A stretch of DNA of 64,000 nucleotides. Source: Diphasiastrum complanatum. Its lineage: Eukaryota; Streptophyta; Lycopodiopsida; Lycopodiales; Lycopodiaceae. Location: positions 35,171,397 to 35,235,396 of the forward strand of contig CM055110.1 of NCBI GenBank assembly GCA_029204225.1, in the 5' to 3' direction. The position numbers were made by a program, and so were the translations under genes. This document shows positions 31,054 through 43,479 of this stretch, one piece after another. Each line of letters begins with the position of its first letter. Within the stretch, counting starts at the first letter, position 1. The notes beneath the pieces are model-generated. The model saw only the letters and a program-made list of their open reading frames with translations, made no database searches and was not told the DNA's origin.

Positions 31054-31432
31054 TATGATATATATATATATATATATCTATATCATAGACCATACTGGTA
31101 CCGCGGTACCACAATATAATAATATTTTTATTATTTAATATTTTTTAAGAATTTTTTTTTACCTAAACCTACCCGCCCCCCTCGCATTTCCTCTAAAAAT
31201 TTTTTGCACCCTCCTCCGCCCTGCCATCGCTGCTGTTTTTGCTTGCCTGCCTTCGATTCCTTGTGTCGCCCTTCGCCCACGCAACGCCCTGCCTTGCATC
31301 TTACTTGCTTCTCCCTGCCTTTGCCCATTTTCAGCGTCTCTCCAATAGTGAACCCTGCTGTTTTTTTTCCAGCAATCCATCCTTCCAGCTTTAGCTTCAT
31401 TTGCATTTTTTTGGCTAGTTTTCTCCATCGCA

Positions 31433-33194
31433 ATGGTGCAATCCAACCTTTCCGGTCTGTGGGACGAGGTGGACGTTGTCAGGCGGGTTGCCGGCAAGAC
31501 CAACAAGACCGGTCAGAAGATCGTGCGTTGCCGATACTGCCTAGTCGAATTTGTTGCGTCCCTCAGTCGCCTTAAAGGCCACCTGCTCGGTGCACACGCC
31601 AAAAATGGTGGCACCTTAAATGCTGCCCCTTGTGGCAGCATGTCCGTCCCCGACAGGCAGCAACTACTGGACACCTACAGGCCGCGACTCTTGGCATGGG
31701 AGAACACCATTTCTGAGGGCGTTCTCCGGTTTTGCACCGCTCCTTATGTGGCTGACCCAGAGTTGCTACCTGCTTGGCTGGCACGTACGAGGAGAGGGAG
31801 TGCATCCTCATCCCGTCCCATTGCCCCTCATCCCCCTTAGACAGTTCCGCCACACGCACTCCCATCTGCACCCATTCTGGTGGATCCCGTCCCATCGTGT
31901 CCGCCAGTTGCCACTGCGGTTCAGGGCACACAGGGGGGGCTAGTGGCATACCTACCTATGTCGATATGATGGAGGAGGCTCTTGATAGAGGCCAAAGTGA
32001 TTTAGATGCCGGTCCCGCAGCTGCTTGGATGCGTGCAGTACAGAGTCATGGCCGTTACTACAACAACACACCAGAGGAGGCACCAGATGACTTTGATTGC
32101 ACAGATTGGGAGGCCATGCAGGGTCTACAGGGTGCACATGATGAGGCACGGGTTGATTAAGGGGATGGTGCACAGGATGATTCAGGGGATGGTGCACAGG
32201 ATGGGGCCCAGAGCCCAGAGCATTTGTATTCAGATGCCTAGCTAGACGACTTGATTGCCACATTGGATTCAGAGGCCCAGCAGATTCCGAGTGTCAGGGC
32301 ACTTCCTTCATCTCTTGCCAGCATGCCATACACAGAGTCCCAGCCAGAGTAGCCACATGAGGTGCCTGCAGTTCCTCCAGTTCCTCAGAGGATATATGTG
32401 TGCCGCACAACACCTCCAGTGCCACCGATGCCATTGAGGCCTGCAACCCCTCCATCGTCGTCCACTTCTGCAACACCGGGTCTCCATGGAAAGCCACTAT
32501 CTGTGCCCAGGTTTTCTCTTGCAGCGCCCACATCCACAATGGCTCCTCCAGTAGCTCCTCAAGTGGCAGCACCCACTTCACATCCTCCTCCTTTGGCAGC
32601 ACCCACTCCACTGGCTCCCCCTTTGGCAGCACCCAGGATGTACCAGTACCGGCCACCGCAGCGCCCCTTTCAGTACATATCACCGCTGTACTTGCCTCCT
32701 GCATAGCTAGTTCCTCCGCCTGCAGCAGCCCCACGAGCACACATGCCATGAGCTCATGTGCACAGGGAGTTCACTCTTTTGCTTCCCTATCCCAGTCGGC
32801 CTCAACTTGGGCCCAGCCTAGCCAGCCAGGTGATTTGCATGGGGGTGATGAGGCATTGATAGCTCCTCTTGTCCGCAAGAGACCAAGAAGGCCTAAGGGT
32901 GCACCGAACAAGAAAGGCAAGGCACAGAAACTACCAGGGAGGAGAGCACGACCACGCAGGGCTCCAAGCACAGCTAGAGGTGCAGTATTACAACCAGATG
33001 GAGCAGGTGTTGTTGGTTTGGCTTGCTTGGGGGCTGATGCGGAGGCAGATTGGGATGATGCTAGTGACGAGTCCTCCTCCTCGGATATACAGCCCATGCC
33101 AGTTCCAGACAAGCACAAATATCGGCTGCGTGAGTCAGCTCGGGGCCCTGAGTTGTCTCCGGAGCATTCGTCTGAGTCAGAGCGAGAGCATTGA
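31433..33194 (+). pseudogene. hAT transposase remnant of copy D (N-terminus fused to tail)
   Basis: The ATG at 31433 gives MVQSNLSGLWDEVDVVRRVA and an intact BED finger. A TAG appears near 31838, and at about 31,925 PVATAV runs directly into the TQGG..YVDMMEEALDRGQ tail, so the catalytic half is deleted. The tail has several stops. Its AT-hook-like cores are altered (KRPRRPKG, RRARPRR). Confidence 0.85.
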
Positions 33195-33769
33195 TTGTGG
33201 CTCTGTTATTTTAGTTTCAGTAGTTTGTTTCTAGCAGACGGTCGACCATTGTACTCATATCATTTTTCACATTATATACAGTGTTTGGCGTACTTTATTT
33301 GCTGCACATTGTGCGTGTGTCGCTCTGTACATGTGATGATGTATTTTCAATTTTATGTCAAATTCTATGTGCTCATGTGAATCGTATTTTCAACTAGTTT
33401 CGATTGAAGTGAATGATAGCTTCACATAAATGCACTTACAAACCGATCATTGATGCCACAACAAACTGATAGCACATGCACTCCAAACGATCATGAGCAT
33501 AGCAATTACCCCTACACCCCAAACCCGTGACGGCATTTCATAAACACATGTATTACATTTCATATAAAAAAAACAGAGATTGCATCTTACATGACCAGGC
33601 TCGCGTTGCACAAAAAACAACTATGTATATATTCAACCGTTGTATCAGGATAACATCACATATACTGTCATTTTTTTAAGCAGCCATCTAGTTATTTGCC
33701 GCACCCTAAACTGCCGAAAATTACATAAAAACAGTCCGCCACATACGGCTGGACCTTATCTATTGATCC

Positions 33770-34105
33770 TCCACCAACTCCTCGCCCTCGTCACGTGTAT
33801 TGTTTTGTCGCTCTCGCTCTGCCTCCCGGTTAGCCCGATGTCTGGCCGCCCTTTCCCTGACCTTGATAAGCTACCGTCGTGTGAAGTTCATTCCGATCTG
33901 CTCATCCAAATCCACCTCGACAATGGGGGCAGGGGCCACAGCGGGGGCGGGGATCTGCAGCTCTGGGTGTCTCTGCCGAAGTCTGTCGCAGCATCTCTGC
34001 AATGTCTGCCTCTTGCTTCCGATGTCTTTCGTTGTGCCTTCGGATATCTTCCTCGAGCTTCCTCCTGGCTTCGCCCTCGGGCTTCAGCGGTATGCGCTTT
34101 GCCAT
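33770..34105 (-). pseudogene. Second ORF of hAT copy D, frameshifted
   Basis: The minus strand opens MAKRIPLKPEGEARRKLEED and follows copy A to EMLRQT, then shifts frame near 33,985. Downstream codons corresponding to DLDEQIGMNFTRR remain recognisable in another frame. Its TATA-like CTTATTTATCCCC is kept near 34,280. Confidence 0.75.
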
Positions 34106-34666
34106 ATCGATCAACCTTCTCCTCACAGCACGTTGGTCCTTGAACAACCTCTCATAGCACCCTAGCTCTCAAACAGCCTCTAACAGCCTGTCACTGGCTC
34201 TCACTGGCTCTCTCATTGGCTATCACTGGCTCTCTCACAGCCTCTGAAAATGCCTCTCACAATGCCATTGTGAGTGCTTATTTATCCCCACAGCCTGATC
34301 GGCCATGTGGATCCCCATCATCCCTCCATGTGCCTCTGTACTTGCCCCCATGTGTTGCTCCCCCCCTGTGTTGCTCTCCCATTGCCCCCATGGTCTGCTC
34401 ACCCACAATGCCCATGTGCTGTTGCACCTTTCCCCTGCACCATGTACTGTACCCTCCTTTTTTACACCAAGAACCCTTTTTCTTTCCATTTTTTAACCTA
34501 TTTTGGTAGGTAAAAGGCAATAATTAAATATTAAAAATATTCAAAAAAATATATATATATATTAAAAAATGGTACCGCCCTGGTACAGCGGATCCCAGGG
34601 CGGTATCGTACTGGCGGTTTCGTTGTTATGGTACCGGCGGTACCATACCAGCGGTACCAGGGGACA

Positions 34667-34669
<3 letters not shown>

Positions 34670-34717
<48 letters not shown>
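34670..34717. repeat. (TA)n tract between hAT D and a MITE
   Basis: Uninterrupted TA dinucleotides abutting both element ends. Confidence 0.95.
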
Positions 34718-34719
<2 letters not shown>

Positions 34720-35051
34720 TAGGTCCCGCAGTATTGGGTACTGCGGATCTCGGTACCGCGAGACAGTACTGGTACTGCGGTACCGTACCGGTCCCCCGGT
34801 ACCAAAAAAAATAATTTTACCCCGGATCCCGGTACCGCGGGACAGTACTGGTACCGTGGTACCGTACCGGTCCCACAGTACCAAAATCTTTTTTTTTTTT
34901 TTGCAAAAGTAACACAGGAAAAAATTTCAAAATTAATTTTTTTTTTTATTATGGTACCGCCCTGGTACCACAGGTCTGAGGGCGGTACCGTACTGGCCGT
35001 ACCACCATTATGGTACCGGTGGTACCATAATGGCGGTACCACAGGGAACTA

Positions 35052-35053
<2 letters not shown>
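34718..35053. mobile_element. 336-bp MITE of the same hAT family
   Basis: Has the transposase-side end (CATAGGTCCCGCAGTATTGG) at the left and the ORF2-side end (ACAGGGAACTATG) at the right, with only AT-rich filler between. No coding sequence. Flanked by TA repeats. Confidence 0.88.

Positions 35054-35098
<45 letters not shown>
35054..35098. repeat. (TA)n tract between the MITE and hAT E
   Basis: TA dinucleotides followed by GCATACATAC, the flank of element E. Confidence 0.95.
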
Positions 35099-35100
<2 letters not shown>

Positions 35101-35478
35101 TACATACCATAGGTCCTGCGGTACTGGGTATCGCGGATCCCGGTACCGCAGGACCGTACTGGTATCGCGGTACCATGATGGTACCGCAATACCACAATAT
35201 AATAATATTTTTATTATTAAATATTTTTTAAAATTTTTTTTTACCTAAACCTACCCGCCCCCCTCGCATTTCCTCTGAAATTTTTTTGCGCCCTCTCCGC
35301 CCTGCCATCGCTGCTGGTTTTTCCTGCCTGCCTTTGATTCCTTGCGTCGCCCATCGCCCACGCAACGCCCTGCCTTGCATCTGATTTCCTTTGCCCTGCA
35401 TTCGCCCATTTTCAGCGTCTCTCCAACAGTGAACCCTGCTGTTTTTTTTCCAGCAATCCATCCCTCATTTCATCTGCA

Positions 35479-38400
35479 ATGGTGCAATCCGACCTTTCCG
35501 GTCTGTGGGACGAGGTAGACATTGTCAGGCGGGTTGCCGACAAGGCCAACAAGACCGGTCAGAAGATCGTGCGCTGCCGATACTGTCTCGTCGAGTTTGC
35601 TGCATCCCTCACTCGCCTTAAAGGCCATCTGCTCGGTGCACGCGCCAAAAATGGTGCCACCTTGAATGTTGCCCCTTGTGGCAGCATGACCGTCCCCGAC
35701 AGGCAGCGACTACTGGACACCTACGGGTCGCGGCTTGTGGCAGGGGAGAACACCATTTCGGAGGGCATTCTCCGATTTTACACCGCTCCTTATGTGGCTA
35801 ACCTAGAGTTGCTGCCTGCTTGGGTGGCACGCACGAGGAGAGGGAGTGCATCCTCCTCCGGTCCCTTTGCCCCTCAGACAGTTCTGCCTCACGCACCCCC
35901 ATCTGCTCAAATTCCGGTGGATCCCGTCCCATCGCGTTCGCCAGTTGCCACTGCGGTTCCACCACCACCCATTGTTGCTCCCACTCCACCAGTCTACGAC
36001 TTTCTCATGGACTCTTCGCCACCCGAGCAGGCCCAGGATGGTACTGGGTGGGCCTTCGAGGATGTGGAACAGATCCCTTGTTCCTTCCCTTCCCATCCGG
36101 ATGACCTCCTCAGCCAGCAGTTTTCGTACCCCATGCTAGATGTTGCCCCTCCACCAGTGCACCCCACCTATGCTGCTGCACCCATCCCTGCCAGTGCATC
36201 CCACTCTCCCCATTCCACGCCTACAGCCGATGCATCCACCAGCGCCCAGCCTGTCGCGTCATCGTCCATTCCCGTCACGGTTGGTGCACCGTGCTGGAGG
36301 TCCACCACCCGTCGCCCACCAAGGAGAGCCCTTGTGCAGCAGACCATTCGTGGCGCGCATCAGCCGCACATGGACAGAGAGGCCACACAGGCCGTGGCCA
36401 GTCTGATTTACGAGCTGAACTTGCCCTTTGCCATCACCGACTCTGAGCCCTTCAGAAGGGCCTTCCGCCTTGCACAGTCTGTCAGCCCTAGCTGGAGAGT
36501 CCCTAGTTCAGAGGTTGTCCGCACACACATGCTGAGGGATAGGGTCGAGTCCTTGTCTGATTTACGAGCTGAACTTGCCCTTTGCCATCACTGACTCTGA
36601 GCCCTTCAGAAGGGCCTTCCGCCTTGCACAGTTTGTCAGCCCTAGCTGGAGAGTCCCTAGTTCAGAGGTTGTCCGCACACACATGCTGAGGGATAGGGTC
36701 GAGTTCCTTCCCTTCCCATCCGGATGACCTCCTCAGCCAGCAGTTTTCGTACCCCATGCTAGATGTTGCCCCTCCACCAGTGCACCCCACCTATGCTGCT
36801 GCACCCATCCCTGCCAGTGCATCCCACTCTCCCCATTCCACGCCTACAGCCGATGCATCCACCAGCGCCCAGCCTGTCACGTCATCGTCCATTCCCGTCA
36901 CGGTTGGTGCACCGTGCTGGAGGTCCACCACCCGTCGCCCACCAAGGAGAGCCCTTGTGCAGCAGACCATTCGTGGCGCGCATCAGCCGCACATGGACAG
37001 AGAGGCCACACAGGCCGTGGCCAGTCTGATTTACGAGCTGAACTTGCCCTTTGCCATCACCGACTCTGAGCCCTTCAGAAGGGCCTTCCGCCTTGCACAG
37101 TCTGTCAGCCCTAGCTGGAGAGTCCCTAGTTCAGAGGTTGTCCGCACACACATGCTGAGGGATAGGGTCGAGTCCTTGTCTGATTTACGAGCTGAACTTG
37201 CCCTTTGCCATCACTGACTCTGAGCCCTTCAGAAGGGCCTTCCGCCTTGCACAGTCTGTCAGCCCTAGCTGGAGAGTCCCTAGTTCAGAGGTTGTCCGCA
37301 CACACATGCTGAGGGATAGGGTCGAGTTCCTTCCCTTCCCATCCGGATGACCTCCTCAGCCAGCAGTTTTCGTACCCCATGCTAGATGGTGCCCCTCCAC
37401 CAGTGCACCCCACCTATGCTGCTGCACCCATCCCTGCCAGTGCATCCCACTCTCCCCATTCCACGCCTACAGCCGATGCATCCACCAGCGCCCAGCCTGT
37501 CGCGTCATCGTCCATTCCCGTCACGGTTGGTGCACCGTGCTGGAGGTCCACCACCCGTCGCCCACCAAGGAGAGCCCTTGTGCAGCAGACCATTCGTGGC
37601 GCGCATCAGCCGCACATGGACAGAGAGGCCACACAGGCCGTGGCCAGTCTGATTTACGAGCTGAACTTGCCCTTTGCCATCACCGACTTTGAGCCCTTCA
37701 GAAGGGCCTTCCGCCTTGCACAGTCTGTCAGCCCTAGCTGGAGAGTCCCTAGTTCAGAGGTTGTCCGCACACACATGCTGAGGGATAGGGTCGAGTCCTT
37801 GTCTGATTTACGAGCTGAACTTGCCCTTTGCCATCACTGACTCTGAGCCCTTCAGAAGGGCCTTCCGCCTTGCACAGTCTGTCAGCCCTAGCTGGAGAGT
37901 CCCTAGTTCAGAGGTTGTCCGCACACACATGCTGAGGGATAGGGTCGAGTTCCTTCCCTTCCCATCCGGATGACCTCCTCAGCCAGCAGTTTTCGTACCC
38001 CATGCTAGATGTTGCCCCTCCACCAGTGCACCCCACCTATGCTGCTGCACCCATCCCTGCCAGTGCATCCCACTCTCCCCATTCCACGCCTACAGCCGAT
38101 GCATCCACCAGCGCCCAGCCTGTCGCGTCATCGTCCATTCCCGTCACGGTTGGTGCACCGTGCTGGAGGTCCACCACCCGTCGCCCACCAAGGAGAGCCC
38201 TTGTGCAGCAGACCATTCGTGGCGCGCATCAGCCGCACATGGACAGAGAGGCCACACAGGCCGTGGCCAGTCTGATTTACGAGCTGAACTTGCCCTTTGC
38301 CATCACCGACTCTGAGCCCTTCAGAAGGGCCTTCCGCCTTGCACAGTCTGTCAGCCCTAGCTGGAGAGTCCCTAGTTCAGAGGTTGTCCGCACACACATG

Positions 38401-39220
38401 CTGAGGGATAGGGTCGAGTCCTTGTCTAGAGAGATGGAGCCTCTACGTCGGCACTGGGCCACTTACGGTTGCAGCATTATGTCCGATGGCTGGACTGATG
38501 TCAGGAGGAGGCCGATCCTCAACATACTGGTCTCCAGCTGCATGGGCACACAGTTTTTGAGGGCAGTGGATTGCAGCAGGGGGGGGAGAGTCATATCTGT
38601 AGAGTTCATGTTTGATGTCATCAGGTCTTCCATCCTAGCCATAGGCCCACAGCATGTCGTCACGGTGGTGACGGACAATGCCACGAACTGCATTCAGATG
38701 GGTGTAAAGGAGAGGCCGAGTTCCCTCATATTGTTCATACCCCCTGTGCAGCCCACGGCATAGACCTTCTGATGGGGGACATTGGAGCACTTCCCTGGGT
38801 TAGAGCCATCGTCCGGGAGGCCCTCTTCCTGGTGACTTTTGTCACCAGAAAGAGGCGTGTTCTTGCCATGTTCTGGGTGTTCAACCATCTGGACCTCCGT
38901 AAGCCAGCCCCCACGCGCTTTGCATTCGACTTGGTGGTCATCGACCGTTTGATCAGGTGCAGGGCCCAGCTTCTATAGATGGTTGCCAGTGATCTTTGGG
39001 GTGCCAGTACATTTCCGCACACTGAGGATGGGGAGCACTTTTCTTCCACGGTGAGGGGAGACCAGTTCTGGAGGGATGCACAGACATTGTTAGGATTGCT
39101 TCGACCACTCTACATTGTGCTCCGCATGGCTGACAGCGAGGAGTCGACACTTGGACTGGTGTATGAGCTCATGGACCGAATTGGACAGTTCCTGCAGCTG
39201 CCCATCTTGCAGCCAGAGAG
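35479..39220 (+). pseudogene. hAT transposase exon 1 of copy E, disrupted
   Basis: Opens MVQSDLSGLWDEVDIVRRVA with an intact BED finger. The 623-bp array breaks the frame at about 36,590 (DLRAELALCHH then stop). After the last unit the core is readable (SIMSDGWTDVRRR, VVTDNATN), then a one-base loss near 38,708 shifts the frame, and CAG to TAG creates a stop at 38,976. Ends at the conserved GTAAGC donor. Confidence 0.9.
36081..38430 (+). repeat. Tandem array of a 623-bp unit, 3 full copies plus a partial fourth
   Basis: Units start at 36081, 36704, 37327 and 37950. Each full unit is about 477 bases of original exon sequence plus about 146 bases that repeat part of the same exon (from TGATTTACGAGCTGAAC to GGATAGGGTCGAG), so a smaller duplication is nested in the larger one. 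Units differ by only a handful of substitutions. Confidence 0.95.
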
Positions 39221-39334
39221 GTAAGCGGTACAGTGTTGCAATTGACCTTTATCTTTTCAGTACTTGCTAGTTTGTTTTTCTGTCAATGTTAAGCTTTTTC
39301 GTAATGCCCTAAACCACATGCCCCTGACCTGCAG

Positions 39335-39680
39335 GATGACAGAGCTGAAGTTCATATGGGAGACGCGGTGGAACTACTTCCACAGGAGTATCCACAGCGT
39401 TGCACACATGCTGCATCCCCTCTTCCTCTCTCCGACACAGATCGCAGACAGGGAGCTCGAGGCCGATTGGCTTCAGTACATTCAGAGGGTGGGTCCACAC
39501 ATAGGTTTGGATCCTATCAGGCTCATGGAGGAGCTCGCTGCATTTCGTTTCGGCATGGGCACATTCGGCCACCCGGCTGCCTAGGATCCAGAGAGGAGGC
39601 AGCTACCCATTACCTGGTGGACCATGTTCGGTAGCACATACCCATCTATACAGCGTCTTGCACTGCGTGTCCTTTCTCAG
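39335..39680 (+). pseudogene. hAT transposase exon 2 of copy E
   Basis: Same splice sites and 346-base length as in copy A. MTELKFIWETRWNYFHRSIH is kept; GHPAA is followed by TAG where A has CAG. Confidence 0.85.
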
Positions 39681-39773
39681 GTATGCATCTCATTTTATCC
39701 TCCATTTTTTGTGTTTCGTTGAAGTTCCACCTCTGCCACAATGTGCTGAAGTATTTCAATGCACGCACCACAG

Positions 39774-39933
39774 GACTGTGCTTCCTCCATGTGTGCGTAA
39801 TTGGAGCACATGGGCACTCATTCACACGAGGAGAAGAAACCGGTTGTCAGTGAGTCAGTTGGAGCGGTTGGTGTTCTGTAGCACCAACGCACGTCTCGCC
39901 AGGAGGCTTCCGACCATTATGAGCGCATTGCAG
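39774..39933 (+). pseudogene. hAT transposase exon 3 of copy E, catalytic Glu lost
   Basis: 160 bases against 162 in A. Two bases are missing exactly in the codons for CERNW (TGTGTGCGTAATTGG instead of TGTGTGAGCGTAACTGG), which removes the catalytic Glu and shifts the dimerisation domain out of frame. Confidence 0.88.
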
Positions 39934-40035
39934 GTGATAAGCTAATCTTTCATAGCATGTTGGTTGACTCCTGGTATGTTGGTTTCATTTCTTGATAAAG
40001 TTGTCTCTCTGACATGCAAATTTTAAACCTTGCAG

Positions 40036-41659
40036 ACGAAGATATCCGATTTGGAGCGCCAGGTTGACTTGCCTACGGACAACACCCATCCCATGCCTGC
40101 AGATGACCTGGGCACACAGTTGATGGCAGAGAGAGAGAGGGAGCTTGCCGAGATGAGAGAGAGAGAGCTTGGGCTTGAGCACAGAGAGCCCCCATTGTAT
40201 GAGGCAGATGAGCCAGTGTCAGAGGATGAGCATGATGAGGATGAGCCCATTCGGGTTGTGTTTGCCAGACCAGAGAGGGATGAGGCAGATTATACAGGTG
40301 CAGGGCACACGCCACGGGCAGGGGTCACAGGTGCATCACGTGGCAGAGGTGGACACATGGCACAGGTTATACCGGCAGACAGGCAGGGCACACAAGGGGG
40401 GGCAGTGGCATACCTACCTATGTCGACATGATGGAGGAGGCTCTTGATAGAGGGCAGAGTGGTTTAGATGCTGGTCCCGCAGATGTTTGGATGCGTGCAG
40501 CACAGAGTCATGGCCGTTACTACGACAGCACACCAGAGGAGGCACCTGATGACTTTCATTGCACATATTGGGAGGCCATGCAGGGTCTACAGGGTGCACA
40601 TGAGGCACGGGATGAGGCTTGGGTTGATTCAGGGGTTGGTGCACAGGATGATTCAGAGGTCGGTGCACAGGATGATTTAGAGGCTGGTGCACAGGATGAG
40701 TCCCAGAGCCCAGAGCATTTGTATTCAGATGCCCAGCTAGCCGACTTGGTTGCCACATTGGATTCAGAGGCCCAGCAGATGCCAAGTGTCAGGGCGCCCC
40801 CATCATCTCTTGCCAGCATGCCATACACAGAGTCTCAGCCAGAGCAGTTGCATGAGGTGCCTACAGTTCCTCCAGCTCCTCAGAGGGTGTATGTGCGTCG
40901 CACAGCTCCTCCAGTGCCACCGATGCCATTTAGGCCTACATCCCCTCCATCGTCATCCACTTCTCAGCACCAGGTCTCCATGGCAGGCCACCATCTGTGC
41001 CCAGGTTTTCTCTTGCAGCGCCCACATCCACAGTGGCTCCTCCAGTGGCAGCACCCACGTCACATCCTCCTCCTTTGGCAGCACCCAGGATGTACCAGTA
41101 CCGGCCACCACAGCGCCCCTTTCAGTACATATCGCCACTGTACTCGCCTCCTGCACAGCCAGTTCCTCCACCTGCAGCAGCCCCACGGGCACACACTCCA
41201 CGAGCTCATCCTCCTCGCTCAGTTGCACAGGGACTTCCCTCATTTCCTTCCCTATCCCAGCCGGCCTCAGCTTGGCCCCAGCCTAGCCAGCCAGGTGATT
41301 TCCATGGGGGTGACGAGGCATTGACAGCTCCTCTTGTCCGCAAGAGACCAGGCAGGCCCAAGGGTGCACGGAACAAGAAAGGCAAGGCACAGAAATCGCC
41401 AGGGAGGAGAGGACGACCACGCAGGGCTCTAGGTACAGGTAGAGGTGCAGTATCACAGCCAGTTGGAGCAGGTGTTGTTGGTTTGGCCTGCTTGGGGGCT
41501 GATGCAGAGGCTGATTGGGAGGATGAGGATGACGAGTCTTCCCCCTCGGATACACAGCCCATGCCAGTTCCAGACAGGCAAAGATATCGGCTGTGAGAGT
41601 CAGCTCGGGGCCCTGAGTTGTCTCTAGAGCATTCGTTTGAGTCAGAGCCAGAGCATTGA
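40036..41659 (+). pseudogene. hAT transposase exon 4 tail of copy E
   Basis: TKISDLERQVDLP start, acidic segment, Pro-rich segment and AT-hook-like blocks (KRPGRPKG, RRGRPRR) at about 41,340-41,430, ending EPEH. Homopolymer-length change near 40,395 and another shift near 40,970 break the frame; an extra stop lies near 41,595. Confidence 0.78.
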
Positions 41660-42182
41660 TTGTGGCTCTGTTGTATGCGTTTCAGTAGTTTGTCTCTAGC
41701 AGACGGTCTACCATTGTACTCAGATGATTTTGCACATTATATACAGTGTTTGGCCTACATTATTTGCTGCACATTGTGCGTATGTCGCTCTGTACATGTG
41801 ATGCTTTATTTTATGTCGAAGAATTCTATGTGCGTGTCTGAATCCTATTTTCATTTAATTTTGTTTGAAGTGAATGCTAGCTTCACATATATGCACCTAC
41901 ATCATGAGCACAACAATGACCCCTACACCCCAAACGACATTTCATAAACACATGTAATACATCTGCATTTAAAAAAATTACAAACATTGCATCTTACATG
42001 ACCAGGCTCGCGTTGCACAAAAAACAACTATGTATATATTCAACCGTTGTATCAGGATAACATCACATATACTGTCATTTTTTTAAGCAGCCATCTAGTT
42101 ATTTGCTGCACCATAAACTGCCGAAAACTACATAGCAACAGTCCGCCACATACGGCTGGACCTCATCTATTCTAAACATCTC

Positions 42183-42548
42183 TCACTGATCCTCCACCGA
42201 CTCCTCGCCCTCGTCTGGTGCATTGTTTTGTCGCTCTTGCTCTGCCTCCCGGTTAGCCCGAGCTGCCTCCTGGTTAGCCCGACGTCTGGCCGCCCTTTCC
42301 CTGACCATGATGAGCTGCCGTCGTGTGAAATTCATTCTGATCTGCTCATCCATATCCAGCTCGACAGCGGGGACAGGACCCACAACGGCGACGGTGGCTC
42401 CGGTTCCGAATTTCTCTGTCGAGTTTGTCGCAACATCTCTCAGATATCTGCCTCTTGCTTTCGATGCCTCTCGTTGTGCCTTCGGATATCTTCCTCAAGC
42501 TTCCTCCTGGCTTCGCCCTCGGGCTTCGGTGGTATGCGCTCTGCCATC
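42183..42548 (-). pseudogene. Second ORF of hAT copy E
   Basis: The minus strand reads MAERIPPKPEGEARRKLEED, but an in-frame TGA replaces the CGA of ADIREM, and a further shift precedes GPVPAVELDMDEQIRMNFTR, which is then open to EGEESVEDQ. Confidence 0.82.
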
Positions 42549-43235
42549 TCGATCGACCTTCTCCTCACAGCACCCTGGTCCTTGAACACCCTCTCACAGC
42601 ACCCTGGCTCTCAAACAGCCTGTCACCGGCTCTCGCTTGCTCTCTCACTGTCTATCACTAGCTCTCTCACAGCCTCTGAAAATGCTGACCACAATGGCAT
42701 TGTGAGTGCCTATTTATCCCCACAGCCTGATCGGCCATGTGGATCCCCATCATCCCTCCATGTGCCTCTGTACCTGCCCCCATGTGATGCTCCCCCTTGT
42801 GTTGGTCTCCCATTGGGCCCATGGTCTGCTCACCCACAATGCCCATGTGCCTCTGTACTCTGTACATGTGATGCTACTCCCTTGTGTTGGTCTCCCATTG
42901 GCCCCTCGGTCTGCTCACTCGCAGTGCCCATGTGCCACTGCAACAGTCCCCTGCATCATGTACTGTACCTTCTTTTTTTACACCCTAAACTCCCTTTTTT
43001 TGCTTTTTTTTGTCCTTTTTTTGGTAGTTAATATGCAAAAATTAAATATTAAAAATATTAAAAAATAAAAAAAATATTAAAAAATAAAAAAAAATATTAA
43101 AAATGGTACCGCCCTGGTACCGCGGATCCCAGGGCGGTGCCGTACCGGCGGTACCACTGATATGGTACCGGCGGTACCATACCAGCGGTACCACGAGGTA
43201 CTATGATACATACATACATGTATATATATATATAC

Positions 43236-43456
43236 CAAAGTACCCCACGACACAAGTGCTGTGGGGTCCAGGTGCCGTACCACGACATACGTGCCATGGG
43301 GTCTAGGTGCCGTACCACGGCATGGTACGGGGCCTATTTTTTTTTTTTTTTGGTTTTCTCACTAAAAATTACTTAAAAAAAAAAACAGGTGCCGTGGGTG
43401 CCGTGGAACTGAAGTTCCATGGCACATGTACGGCACCCACGACACCTGGAACTTTG
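43236..43456. mobile_element. 221-bp MITE, different hAT-type family
   Basis: Ends CAAAGTACC and GGAACTTTG form short inverted repeats, and an exact 8-bp duplication ATATATAC flanks it (43228-43235 and 43457-43464). Interior has inverted GGTGCCGTACC/ACGGCACC motifs and poly-T/A runs. Non-coding. Confidence 0.85.
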
Positions 43457-43479
43457 ATATATACATATACATGTATATG

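Larger units (their letters stand above)
31084..34669 (+). mobile_element. hAT element D, internally deleted
   Basis: Starts CATAGACCATACTGGTACC and ends GGACACTG, within TA repeats. Holds an N-terminal transposase exon, a C-terminal tail and a reversed second ORF, but lacks DUF659, the catalytic core and the dimerisation exon. An exact target duplication is not readable because the flanks are microsatellite. Confidence 0.82.
35108..43205 (+). mobile_element. hAT element E with internal tandem array
   Basis: Bounded by CATAGGTCCTGCGG and AGGTACTATG and flanked by an exact 8-bp duplication ATACATAC (35100-35107 and 43206-43213). Close relative of A in opposite orientation: transposase exons on plus, second ORF on minus. 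Length is raised to 8.1 kb by extra copies of a 623-bp unit in exon 1. Many coding lesions. Confidence 0.95.

Noticed and set aside
36081-38430. Regular repeats considered as a CRISPR-like or satellite array
   Set aside because: Units are 623 bp of transposase exon with no spacers; it is a tandem duplication in a plant transposon.
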